NCBI GenBank assembly: GCA_016709875.1
Contig: JADJLZ010000002.1
Location: 558,001 to 622,000 of the forward strand
Origin: Planctomycetota bacterium
GTDB taxonomy: Bacteria; Planctomycetota; UBA1135; GCA-002686595
Length of the DNA: 64,000 nucleotides
Reading direction: 5' to 3'
Positions within the stretch are counted from its first letter, which is position 1, and every line of letters starts with the position of its first letter. Below the pieces are notes generated by a model. That model was not told the DNA's origin. It searched no databases and worked only from the letters and a program-made list of their open reading frames with translations. A program made the position numbers and the translations under genes. Positions 1 through 8,107 of this stretch are shown piece after piece.

Positions 1-2
1 GC

Positions 3-971
3 GCGTGGCTCGCCGACCACCTCTGGGAGCACTACGACTTCGGCCGCGACAAGGCCTTCCTCGCGCGCGTCTATCCCGCCATGAGGGAGTCCGCGCAGTT
101 CTACCGCGCGATCCTGATCGAGGAACGCAAGCACCACTGGCTCGTGACCGCGCCCTCGAACTCGCCCGAGCACGGCTTCGTCATGGCCGACGGGCGCGTC
201 GCGCACACCTGCATGGGCCCGACGATCGACCAGGAGCTCGTGCGCGAGCTCTTCGGCGACGTGATCGAAGCAAGCCGCATCCTCGACGTCGATGCCGACT
301 TCCGCGCGGACCTCGAGGACGCGCGCGCGCGCCTCGCGCCGGTGCAGGTCGGCGCCACGGGCGACGTGCAGGAGTGGCTCGAGGACTACGCCGACAGCGA
401 GCCGCACCATCGCCACGTCTCGCACCTGTACGCGCTCTACCCGGGCGAGGAGATCGCCGACGACCCGCGCTTGCGCGAAGCGGCGAGGAAGACGCTCGAA
501 TTGCGCGGCGACGACGGCACGGGCTGGTCGCTCGCGTGGAAGATCGCCTTCTGGGCGCGGCTTGGCGACGGCGAGCATGCGCTCGAGCTCTGGAAGCGCC
601 TGATGCGCCCCGTGGTCGAGCACGGCATCGTGATGGGCCACGGCGGCACGTACCCGAACCTCTTCTGCGCGCATCCGCCGTTCCAGATCGACGGGAACTT
701 CGGCGCCTGCGCGGGCATCGCGGAGATGCTCGTGCAGAGCCACGGCGGTGTCGTGAGGCTCCTGCCGGCGCTGCCCAAGGAGTGGAGCGAGGGCTCGGTG
801 CGCGGCCTGCGCGCGCGCGGCGGGTTCGAGGTTGATCTCGAGTGGAGCGGCGGGAGGCTGAGCCAAGCCCGGGTGCGCGCCAGCGTCGCGGGCCCGCTGG
901 CGCTCGAGATCGACGGCCGGCGCATCGAGCGCGCGATGAAGCGCGGCGAAGTGTTCAGCTTCCGACGCTGA
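3..971 (+). CDS. GH95 family alpha-L-fucosidase, C-terminal part (5' truncated by window edge)
   Basis: The frame is open from the first bases, so the gene begins outside the window. About 322 C-terminal residues of a roughly 700-800 residue family are present. The visible part starts with a W..H..EHYDFGRDKAFL helix typical of the GH95 (alpha/alpha)6 barrel. It continues through a TAPSNSPEH loop, a PHHRHVSHLYALYPG motif and the FQIDGNFGACAGIAEML motif, whose Asp is an active-site residue in GH95 1,2-alpha-L-fucosidases. A short beta-sandwich tail (LLPALPKEW.. onward) closes the protein. GH95 enzymes remove alpha-1,2-linked fucose (some remove L-galactose) from glycans; the substrate here is unknown. 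The gene converges on the GH116 gene and overlaps its end by 17 bases. The missing N-terminus prevents any statement on export. Confidence 0.88.
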   Translation, partial: AWLADHLWEHYDFGRDKAFLARVYPAMRESAQFYRAILIEERKHHWLVTAPSNSPEHGFVMADGRVAHTCMGPTIDQELVRELFGDVIEASRILDVDADFRADLEDARARLAPVQVGATGDVQEWLEDYADSEPHHRHVSHLYALYPGEEIADDPRLREAARKTLELRGDDGTGWSLAWKIAFWARLGDGEHALELWKRLMRPVVEHGIVMGHGGTYPNLFCAHPPFQIDGNFGACAGIAEMLVQSHGGVVRLLPALPKEWSEGSVRGLRARGGFEVDLEWSGGRLSQARVRASVAGPLALEIDGRRIERAMKRGEVFSFRR

Positions 972-3900
972 CCTGCAGGCTGAGGTCCTTGCCGGGCTCG
1001 AGCAGCAGCTCGTCCTTGAACGTGACCAGCAGCCTCCGGCCGTGGAGCTCGCTCGAGAGCGGGTAGCCGGCTTCGACCTTCACGCTCGCGGCCTCCTTCG
1101 CGAGCTCGAAGGCGAGCGTCTTCAGGCGCAGTCTGCCGCGGTAGACCACGATCCGCTGTGTCTGCTTCTTCTCCTCGCGCTTCTGCTCGATCGTGCCGAA
1201 GCCTTCCGCGGCGGTGAACGCGGCCTTGAAGTCCTCGGGGCGGATGCGTGGCGCGTAGCCCAGGTGGCGCTTGGGCCCGTGGTACTCGAAGCCGCAGGCG
1301 CCGAGGAACACGCCGTAGCTCGCCATCGCGCGCGCGTAGTGGTCGCCGCACTCGACCTCGTTCCAGGGATTGCGGAGCGCGGCGTGGTAGCGGTCGTGGA
1401 TCAGGCGCTCGACCGCGAGGCCCTCCTCGACCAGGCCCTCGTAGAGCATGTGCCCCGCGACCTGGTGCTCGAAGCCGGTCATGCACTCGTTGAAATAGCT
1501 TGCGGCCCACGCATCGCCGCCCTCGCCGGTCGCGCGCTCGGCGCCGCCCTTGGGAAAGGTGCACATCAAGAGACCGCCCTCGCCGGGCATCGCGTACCAG
1601 CGCCCGCCCTGGATCGCCTTCATCCCGTCGCGGTAGGTGCCGACGTCGGGAGTCAGGTTGTAGCGGTAGAGCGAGCGCAGGGCGGAGACGCATTCCTTCT
1701 CGGGCACGACGCGCGCGAGGCCGACTTGGCGCGCCCAGCTCTCGCCGAGCACCTGGTCGATGTGGCAGCCGGCGTTGGTACTGTTCGCCTCGGGGTGCGC
1801 GGGGTCGGGCTTGTGCACGAAGTACTCGCCGTCGTAGAGGCGTGCGACGAGGTTCGTGCTGCCCTTCTCCACAATCGCGTCGAGTCGCGCGGCGAAGTCC
1901 TCCGCGTCCCCCGCCTCGCGCGCCATCGCGGCTCCCGCACGCAACGCCGCGAGGTAGAGCGAGCTCGTCCAGGCGATCTCGCCGTACCAGGCTGCATCGA
2001 GCGTGTTGTACTGCGCGCCGGAGAGGATGCCGTCAGCATCGGGGTCGAGTTGCATCAGGCGCTCGATCGACTTGCGCACTCGCGGCCAGATGCGCTTCAG
2101 GAAACCGGCATCGGCGGACATCTGGTGCTCGCGGTACGCGCGCAGGATCGTGCCCGTCTGCCCATCGACCGCGAGCGAGCGCGCTGCCTCGCCGCGGTAG
2201 TCGATGGCTCCCGTGTCCTCGTGGAACAAGAGGCCGTAGTCGACCCTCTCGCGCAGACCACGTTCGATCTCGGGGAAGAGCCGCGCGACGGCTTGCGCGT
2301 AGTGCCAGACGTGCGTGCAGGTGCCGGCGCAGCACCCGACGCCCTCCCAGCCGTAGAAGCGGCCGTCGTCGAAGTCGAGGCAGGTCGAGGTGCACAGCGT
2401 CGTGGCGCTCGCGAGCGTGCGCTCGAGCAGCCACCAGGGCAGCGTCCCGCCGTACCAGCACTCGTGCCAGGCGAAGGTGCTCCCGCGCAGCGCCGAGTAG
2501 TTCTTCAGGACGTGCTGCACGACTCCGAGCGCATCGGCGAAGCGCGTGCCGTAGCGCCGGCGGCGCTGCTCGATCCCCGGGAGAAAGCCGAGCGACTCGC
2601 GCCAGAGCCCGTCGAAACGCCAGGCGATCACGAAACGCACGGTCGTCTCGGCGTGCGGGCGCAGGTGCAGACGCGTCCCGAGCGCGCCCACGAGCTTGCC
2701 GGGGAAGGGTATGTCCTCGCTCGCGACCCGCGTCCGGTCCTGCGGGCCGTTGACGCGCTCGAAGTCCTGCAGCGCGGCCTCGAAGAGTAGGCCCGTGACA
2801 TCGGGAGCACCGAACACGTCGCCCTCACCCTCCACGAGCGCCAGAGCCAGCGTGCCGAAGTCCTCGGCCTCCTCCGCGACGTAGGGTTCGCTGGGCGGCA
2901 CGTCGCAAAACGTGATCTCGTCCACGCCGATGTTGCCCCAGGCGCCGCTGGACTGGTCGAGCACGACGAGACGCGCGCGCCGGCCCGCGAACTCGCGCAC
3001 GTCGAAGTGCTCGCGCTGCATGCGGTTCTCGTCGCGGCCGGTCGCCTCGCGCACGCTCTTGCCGTCGATCTGCAGTTGCAGGCAGGTCTCGCCGGGGTGC
3101 TTCCCGCCGCCGATGCGAAAGGCGATGAAGGGCCGCTCGATCGCGAACTCCGGGCTCGTCAGCGTGCCGGCGTGGCGATCGCCGGCGGCGACGTCCTCGC
3201 CGTGGCGCGTCTCGTGGCTGTTGACGGCGCCCTCGCCATGCATGTCGAGCTCGCCCTGGTAGCTCGCGATGTCGCTCTTCCTGCGCGGCTTGTCGCCGAA
3301 GGCCGTTCCCGTGGCGGTCCAACCCGCGTAATCGGGGCCTTCGAAGTCGGCGAAGAGGATCGGCGGCCGCTGCGGCACACGCTCGAGAATCGGCGTGCTC
3401 TTCGCGCTGCAGGCGATGAAGGAGAGGTCGTAGCCGCGCACGAGCTCGTTCGAGCGCGCGAGCGCACCCGCGCGGCCGCTCGCGTGGCAGACCGCGTTCT
3501 CGAGCCAGCCGCCGAGCTCCACGGTCAGCTTGTCGGCCGTCTTGTTGCGCACGCGGAACTCGAGGATCGTCGCCGGCAGGTTCGAGCTCTCGAGTTCGAG
3601 CGGAACGAAGGGCGAATAGGCGGCCAGATCGACGTCCACCGGAAGGCGCCCGTCGCGGAACTCGACGAAGGCGATCGGATACTGGCCGCGGAAGACGATC
3701 TCGGCAAAGCCGTGGCGCTCGAGCGACGCGACCTGCGTGCCGGACGAGGAGATCGTCCGCAGCGCGAAACCGTGCGAGAGCGGCGAGACCGGCTCCTCCG
3801 GCTTCGCGTAGTGCGGACCCGCGCCGCTGCTCGCCTCGGGTTCCGGCTTCTGGTTGAAGATGTCCCACAGCCACGGCTGGCCGTCGCCGCCGAGGTACAG

Positions 3901-4209
3901 CTGGCCGGTGGTGATCCCGCCGACCGGCATGCCGATGAAACCGAGCTCGTTCCGCGAGAGCCGGTACTCCGTGGGCGCGCCACGCGCGACGAGGGAGTCG
4001 AGCCACGCGCGCGTGAACTTCTTGTCTTCCGGGACAAGGCCCTGCGCCAGGTCAGCGGCGGCGAAGGGGCCGGCGATGGCCTGCGCGATGCGTGCGCTGC
4101 CGATCAGTCCGGCGGCGGAGAGCCCGAGCAGGGAAACGAATTCGCGGCGCGTGGGCGGTGTGCAGGCTACGGGGCCACAGCCGCAGTCGTTGGTGGGTTC
4201 TTTGGACAT
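955..4209 (-). CDS. Tat-exported GH116 family glycosidase (GBA2-like beta-glucosidase/glucosylceramidase fold)
   Basis: About 1,084 residues. The N-terminus carries a twin-arginine signal (TRREFVSLLG followed by a hydrophobic stretch), so a folded periplasmic or exported enzyme is expected. An N-terminal beta-sandwich domain begins with GFIGMPVGGITTGQLYLGGD. The C-terminal (alpha/alpha)6 catalytic domain has WEGVGCCAGTCTHVWHYAQA, which by family comparison holds the nucleophile Glu, and YNTLDAAWYGE, which probably holds the acid/base Asp. GH116 members hydrolyse beta-glucosides, beta-xylosides or glucosylceramide; the substrate cannot be read from sequence. An extra jelly-roll-like segment sits between the two halves (about residues 300-450). 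The start at 4209 was chosen because GAGGA lies about 9 bases upstream; an in-frame ATG at 4248 lacks this. Divergent from htrA. Confidence 0.85.
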   Translation of the reverse strand: MSKEPTNDCGCGPVACTPPTRREFVSLLGLSAAGLIGSARIAQAIAGPFAAADLAQGLVPEDKKFTRAWLDSLVARGAPTEYRLSRNELGFIGMPVGGITTGQLYLGGDGQPWLWDIFNQKPEPEASSGAGPHYAKPEEPVSPLSHGFALRTISSSGTQVASLERHGFAEIVFRGQYPIAFVEFRDGRLPVDVDLAAYSPFVPLELESSNLPATILEFRVRNKTADKLTVELGGWLENAVCHASGRAGALARSNELVRGYDLSFIACSAKSTPILERVPQRPPILFADFEGPDYAGWTATGTAFGDKPRRKSDIASYQGELDMHGEGAVNSHETRHGEDVAAGDRHAGTLTSPEFAIERPFIAFRIGGGKHPGETCLQLQIDGKSVREATGRDENRMQREHFDVREFAGRRARLVVLDQSSGAWGNIGVDEITFCDVPPSEPYVAEEAEDFGTLALALVEGEGDVFGAPDVTGLLFEAALQDFERVNGPQDRTRVASEDIPFPGKLVGALGTRLHLRPHAETTVRFVIAWRFDGLWRESLGFLPGIEQRRRRYGTRFADALGVVQHVLKNYSALRGSTFAWHECWYGGTLPWWLLERTLASATTLCTSTCLDFDDGRFYGWEGVGCCAGTCTHVWHYAQAVARLFPEIERGLRERVDYGLLFHEDTGAIDYRGEAARSLAVDGQTGTILRAYREHQMSADAGFLKRIWPRVRKSIERLMQLDPDADGILSGAQYNTLDAAWYGEIAWTSSLYLAALRAGAAMAREAGDAEDFAARLDAIVEKGSTNLVARLYDGEYFVHKPDPAHPEANSTNAGCHIDQVLGESWARQVGLARVVPEKECVSALRSLYRYNLTPDVGTYRDGMKAIQGGRWYAMPGEGGLLMCTFPKGGAERATGEGGDAWAASYFNECMTGFEHQVAGHMLYEGLVEEGLAVERLIHDRYHAALRNPWNEVECGDHYARAMASYGVFLGACGFEYHGPKRHLGYAPRIRPEDFKAAFTAAEGFGTIEQKREEKKQTQRIVVYRGRLRLKTLAFELAKEAASVKVEAGYPLSSELHGRRLLVTFKDELLLEPGKDLSLQVSVGS

Positions 4210-4310
4210 CGTGATCGTCCTCGCCGTGCTCAGCTCGATCTTGCACACGTACGCGGCGCAGGGGAAGCACCGCTCACGTTTGCCGAGCCGCGTGCGTACG
4301 GCAGCTCATC
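4210..4310. other. Divergent intergenic region, GH116 gene / htrA
   Basis: A 101-base gap must hold both promoters. A loose inverted repeat is visible (CGTACGCGGC near 4249 against GCCGCGTGCGTACGG near 4283). No convincing sigma-70 or extracytoplasmic-stress promoter could be assigned by eye. Confidence 0.4.
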
Positions 4311-5810
4311 ATGAGTACAGCACACAGCACACGCACCAATCGTCTCCTCGCACGCTCCGGCGTGATCGGTCTCCTGCTCCTCGGCGGCGCGGGAGCGACC
4401 GTCGCGTTCAACACCCAGTCCATCGCGAGCGCAGGCGGGACGGCGCCGAGTCCGATCGAGGCCGCGCGCGCCATGTCGATGGCCTTCCGCGAGGCCGCGA
4501 AGACCATCTCTCCGTCGGTCGTGTTCATCGTCGCACAACATCGCGGGCAGTCGATCCCGATGAGCAACGGCGCGAACCCCCACGGGGGCTTCCAGTTCCT
4601 GTTCCCCGACGCGCAGGGCGGACAACCGCTCTTGCGCAACCATCCTGACTACACCGGCCAGGGCAGCGGCGTGCTCGTCAGCACGGACGGCACGATCGTG
4701 ACGAACTCGCACGTGGTGAAGGACGCGAGCGATTTCGAGGTCACGCTCAGCGACGGGCGCAAGCTGCCCGCGAAGCTGCTCGGCGTGGATGCCGACACGG
4801 ACCTCGCGGCGCTCAAGATCGACGCCAGCGGTCTGAAGGCCGCGCGCTTTGGTTCGAGCGACGAGCTCGAGCCGGGCGACTGGGTGCTCGCGGTCGGCAA
4901 CCCCTTCGGCCTCGACCACACCGTCACCTCGGGCATCATCAGCGCCAAGGGCCGCAGCGAGGTGGGCATCGCCGCCTACGAGGACTTCCTCCAGACCGAT
5001 GCGCCGATCAACCCTGGCAACAGCGGTGGGCCGCTGGTCAACCTCGAGGGCGAGGTCGTCGGCATCAACACCGCGATCCACTCCAGCTCCGGCGGCTCGG
5101 ACGGCATTGGCTTCGCGATCCCGAGCTCGACGGTGCAGTCCGTGCTGCGCGGTCTCGAGTCGAACGGCAAGGTCGAGCGCGGCTGGCTGGGCGTCTCGCT
5201 GCAGCCGCTGACGAGCGAACTGGCGAGCTCGTTCGGGCTTTCGGACGCGAAGGGCGCGCTCGTGGCGCAGGTCCTGCCCGGAACTCCCGCCGCGAAGGCC
5301 GGCTTCCAGGCGGGCGACATCGTGCGCGAACTCGACGGCAAGCAGGTCCAAAGCTCGAAGGTTCTGCGCCAGCGCGTGGCCGACCTCGTGCCCGGGACGA
5401 AGGTCGATCTGCTCGTCGAGCGCGACGGCAAGCAGCAGACGCTCACGGTCGAACTCGGCAACCGCTCCGAGGACGGAGAGCAGGCGCTGGCGCGCCCGGC
5501 GAGCCCCTCGGACGACTCCGTCCACTGGGGTGTTTCGCTGCTCGATCTGACGCCCGCGCGGGCGCAGCAGTTGGGCCTCTCCGATGCCGACGGCGTGCTG
5601 ATCACGGAGGTCGCTCCGTCGAGCCCGGCCGAGCGCGCCGGCCTGCAGGCGGGCGAGCGCATCGTGGCGGTGGCCGGTGAAGCGGTCAGCAGCGTGGACC
5701 AGTGCGCCGATCTCCTGCGCAAGGCCGGCAAGAGCGTGCGCCTGCGGGTGAGCGGCGCCAACGGCGAGCGGTTCGCCGTGCTCGAGCGCGCCGAGAACGG
5801 AATGCACTGA
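4311..5810 (+). CDS. degP: DegP/HtrA-family periplasmic serine protease with two PDZ domains
   Basis: 499 residues. An N-terminal membrane segment or signal anchor (residues 16-32) precedes a trypsin-like domain. The catalytic triad is visible: His134 in TNSHVVKD, Asp164 in DADTDLAALKID, and Ser238 in NPGNSGGPL. Two PDZ domains follow (about 275-365 and 400-490), each with a GTPAAKAGFQAGD or SSPAERAGLQAGE carboxylate-loop region. The length and two-PDZ layout match DegP, DegQ and MucD rather than single-PDZ DegS. These enzymes degrade or chaperone misfolded envelope proteins. It stands alone, divergent from the GH116 gene, and is followed by a strong hairpin. The subtype (DegP, DegQ or MucD) cannot be settled. 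Confidence 0.93.
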   Translation: MSTAHSTRTNRLLARSGVIGLLLLGGAGATVAFNTQSIASAGGTAPSPIEAARAMSMAFREAAKTISPSVVFIVAQHRGQSIPMSNGANPHGGFQFLFPDAQGGQPLLRNHPDYTGQGSGVLVSTDGTIVTNSHVVKDASDFEVTLSDGRKLPAKLLGVDADTDLAALKIDASGLKAARFGSSDELEPGDWVLAVGNPFGLDHTVTSGIISAKGRSEVGIAAYEDFLQTDAPINPGNSGGPLVNLEGEVVGINTAIHSSSGGSDGIGFAIPSSTVQSVLRGLESNGKVERGWLGVSLQPLTSELASSFGLSDAKGALVAQVLPGTPAAKAGFQAGDIVRELDGKQVQSSKVLRQRVADLVPGTKVDLLVERDGKQQTLTVELGNRSEDGEQALARPASPSDDSVHWGVSLLDLTPARAQQLGLSDADGVLITEVAPSSPAERAGLQAGERIVAVAGEAVSSVDQCADLLRKAGKSVRLRVSGANGERFAVLERAENGMH

Positions 5811-5870
5811 AAGAGAATCCCCACTCACTAGGCTCGCGGCATCCTGATTCTCCAAGCCGCGAGCGGGGAG

Positions 5871-5903
5871 CGGCCCCGGCCCTGCGCCGGGGCCGTCGCT
5901 TTT
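5871..5903 (+). terminator. Rho-independent-type terminator after htrA
   Basis: A perfect 9-bp stem (CGGCCCCGG at 5871-5879 with CCGGGGCCG at 5887-5895), a 7-base loop and then TCGCTTTT. It lies 60 bases past the htrA stop and ahead of the next gene on the same strand. Confidence 0.7.
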
Positions 5904-5971
5904 GGATGAGTGCGCGACCGCACTCGCGGCCCGCAGTTGTGGCGCGCGCGAACGACCGCCACAATCCAGGC

Positions 5972-6568
5972 ATGACCCACGCCGATCCCGTGCGCGCCGC
6001 TTTCGAGGAGGCGCAGGCGACGCTCGCCGCCTTCCTCGCCGATCCCGCCTGTCTCCAGGGCGTGCAGCTCTTCGTCGAGCGCGCGGCCGCGACGCTCGGG
6101 CGCGGCGGGCTGCTGATGGCCTGCGGCAACGGCGGCAGCATGTGCGACGCGATGCACTTCGCCGAGGAGTGGACCGGTCGCTTCCGGCGTGATCGCGCCG
6201 CGCTGCCCGCGATCGCGTTCAGCGACGCGAGCCAGCTCACCTGCATCGCGAACGACTTCGGCTTCGATGCGGTCTTCTCGCGCTCGGTCGAGGCCTACGG
6301 CAAGCCGGGCGACCTGCTGGTGGCGATCAGCACTTCGGGCTCGAGCCCCAACATCCTCGCTGCGATCGAGGCCGCGAAGAAGAAGGGCATCCTGACGGTC
6401 GGACTGCTGGGCAAGGGCGGCGGCAAAGCGCGCGCTCTCGTCGACGTCCCGATCGTCGTGCCGCGCGCGGAGACCTCGGATCGCATCCAGGAAGTGCACA
6501 TCAAGGTGCTGCACATCGTGATCGAGGCGGTCGAGCGGCGCATGTTCCCCGGCAACTACGCGCGCTGA
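5972..6568 (+). CDS. gmhA: SIS-domain phosphoheptose isomerase (GmhA-like)
   Basis: 198 residues, the usual GmhA length (about 190-200). The SIS fold is recognisable from MACGNGGSMCDAMHFAEEWTGRF (substrate-binding Ser and metal-side Glu region), STSGSSPNI, GLLGKGGGKA, and the C-terminal QEVHIKVLHIVIEAVE helix with its conserved Glu/His pair. GmhA isomerises sedoheptulose 7-phosphate to heptose 7-phosphate for the inner core of lipopolysaccharide, in the cytoplasm. Longer in-frame starts exist upstream but would run through the htrA terminator, so ATG 5972 is preferred. No other heptose genes are adjacent, so a related role such as DiaA-like SIS protein is possible but less likely given the C-terminal motif. 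Confidence 0.85.
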   Translation: MTHADPVRAAFEEAQATLAAFLADPACLQGVQLFVERAAATLGRGGLLMACGNGGSMCDAMHFAEEWTGRFRRDRAALPAIAFSDASQLTCIANDFGFDAVFSRSVEAYGKPGDLLVAISTSGSSPNILAAIEAAKKKGILTVGLLGKGGGKARALVDVPIVVPRAETSDRIQEVHIKVLHIVIEAVERRMFPGNYAR

Positions 6569-6676
6569 AGGGCGCCCGGTGAAAAATCGCGCGGCCCGCC
6601 CGGGAGGACGAGCCGCGCGCGCCAGGACAACTCTCGTTCTCGGGCGCTCGTGGCGTCCGAAATCCGCGAGCGGGTT

Positions 6677-7765
6677 CTAGATCGAGTCGAGCCCCCAGAC
6701 GAAGGGCGTCAGCGGCAGTTCGATTCCGGGCACACCTAGCTTGCCGCCGACCTGCTCGACCAGGGCGCGGTCAGCAAGCGGGGCGAAGAGCAGGTCGAAG
6801 AGCACTTCGCGAGTGCAGCTGACCTTGCCCTTGGGGCCCGTGAATTCCACCGTGCCGTCCTCGTGCGCGGCCGTGCAGTGCACGCCTGCGCGGCGGTCGA
6901 AGAGTTCGGCGCACAGGCTGCCCGCTTCCTGCGGGCGCAGGATCTTGGCCATGCCGACGACGCCCTCGCTCATCTGCGCGCCGACCTTTTCGAGACGCTC
7001 GGCCACGTCGACGGCCGACGGCGGGGCGATCAGGAAGAGACTCTCCTCGACACCACGGTCGCGTCGACGCGCGAAGTGTTCGCGCAGCAGGGTGAGCAGC
7101 GCCTGCGCGTCACCCGCCCACTCGTGCACGACGTTGCGCATGTCGGCGCCGCGGCCCAGGCAGGAGTAGCCTGCGACGCGACCCCAGCGCTCGACGACGA
7201 GCACTTCCATGTCGGGGCAGCTGAGCAGCGCGCTCGTCTCCTCGGCAGAGCGCGCGATGCGCTCGGGGTGGCGCTCGTAGAGCTCGTGCAGCTGGCCGTC
7301 GTCCTCGGGGCGCCGTTCGCGCACGCCGAAGGGCTCGGGCATGCTCGCGGCGCAGTCGGAAGGGATCTCGAAGTCGATCTCCCAGCCGAAGCGGCGCCAG
7401 CCGCGCTTCTCGTAGTAGTCGGTGTCGTCGGCCCACAGGATCGCGAGCAGCGCACCGCGGCGCGCCAGCTCCTGTTCGGCTTCGGCGAGCACGGAGGCAC
7501 CGTGGCCCTGGCCGCGCCAACGCGGGTCCGTGGCGACCGATCCGATCAGGCCTGCGTGCAGTTTGCGGCCGCGCACGAGCAGTTCGCGTTCCAGCAGCGC
7601 GCAGGTCGAGCGCGCCTCGCCGTCGGCCTCGTCGATGACGAACGCCGCGTGGCGCGAGCCTGCGAAGACCAGCGGATATTCCGCCGCGATCGGCGCGCCC
7701 GCGCGCAGCACGCGCTCCATCAGCCCGCGTGCGGCATCACAGCTCTGGCGCAATGCCGGGCTCAC
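6677..7765 (-). CDS. GNAT-family N-acetyltransferase with second GNAT-like and C-terminal sterol-carrier-like parts
   Basis: 362 residues with a GTG start. The acetyl-CoA motif A is seen as GLIGSVATDPRWRGQGHGASVL, with the RxxGxG/A pyrophosphate loop RGQGHG. The DYYEKRGW motif of GNAT strand beta-5 follows. A second, degenerate GNAT-like half runs over about residues 150-260. The last 100 residues resemble the small SCP2-like domain of Eis-type enzymes. The substrate is unknown. The start overlaps the stop of the upstream small gene by GTGA, so it is the last gene of the flagellar operon. A role in modifying flagellar or surface components is possible, but read-through of an unrelated gene is as likely. 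Confidence 0.75.
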   Translation of the reverse strand: MSPALRQSCDAARGLMERVLRAGAPIAAEYPLVFAGSRHAAFVIDEADGEARSTCALLERELLVRGRKLHAGLIGSVATDPRWRGQGHGASVLAEAEQELARRGALLAILWADDTDYYEKRGWRRFGWEIDFEIPSDCAASMPEPFGVRERRPEDDGQLHELYERHPERIARSAEETSALLSCPDMEVLVVERWGRVAGYSCLGRGADMRNVVHEWAGDAQALLTLLREHFARRRDRGVEESLFLIAPPSAVDVAERLEKVGAQMSEGVVGMAKILRPQEAGSLCAELFDRRAGVHCTAAHEDGTVEFTGPKGKVSCTREVLFDLLFAPLADRALVEQVGGKLGVPGIELPLTPFVWGLDSI

Positions 7766-8103
7766 GGCTTGCCTGCCTGTCCGCTGGGACGGACGCCGGC
7801 GGCCGGTGCCGCCTGGTTGCGCGTGAGCGCTTCGCGGTACGCCTCCACGAGCCGATCGCTGAGGGAGAGGGCATCCTGGAGGGAGGCGTGTGCGCGGTCG
7901 ACCGCGCCGGTGAGGTCCTTGCGGCTCTCGACGCTCTGGGACTGGGCTTCGAGTTCGCGCGCGTGCGTCTCGAGTCGCTCGAGCAGTGCCTGGAACGCCG
8001 CGCCGGCTGCTACCGGGCTGGCCGCGGAGTTCGTGGTCTTGCCGGGGTTGCCCGCCGGGGCGCTGCGGCCCACGGCATTGCTGTTCTGGATGTTGTCGAC
8101 CAC
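7762..8103 (-). CDS. Small flagellar-operon protein, possibly FliE-like
   Basis: 113 residues, 4 bases downstream of flgL. The first 30 residues are low-complexity and polar. The rest is predicted helical (FQALLERLETHARELEAQSQ, then a long amphipathic helix ending SLSDRLVEAYREALTRNQ). The order (F..L long helix, a linker with acidic/polar residues, a helix ending RLVEAYREALT) is reminiscent of FliE, whose C-terminal helix ends RNKLVAAYQEVM and whose length is about 104 residues. FliE links the MS ring to the proximal rod. FliE normally sits with flgB-flgC, so this is a weak structural analogy, not a firm assignment. It could equally be an unrelated helical flagellar chaperone. Confidence 0.55.
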   Translation of the reverse strand: MVDNIQNSNAVGRSAPAGNPGKTTNSAASPVAAGAAFQALLERLETHARELEAQSQSVESRKDLTGAVDRAHASLQDALSLSDRLVEAYREALTRNQAAPAAGVRPSGQAGKP

Positions 8104-8107
8104 GGGT

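Noticed and set aside
5..835. Alternative reading frames across the GH95 fragment
   Set aside because: Arg/Pro/Ala-rich translations with no family signal; frame 3 carries the GH95 motifs.
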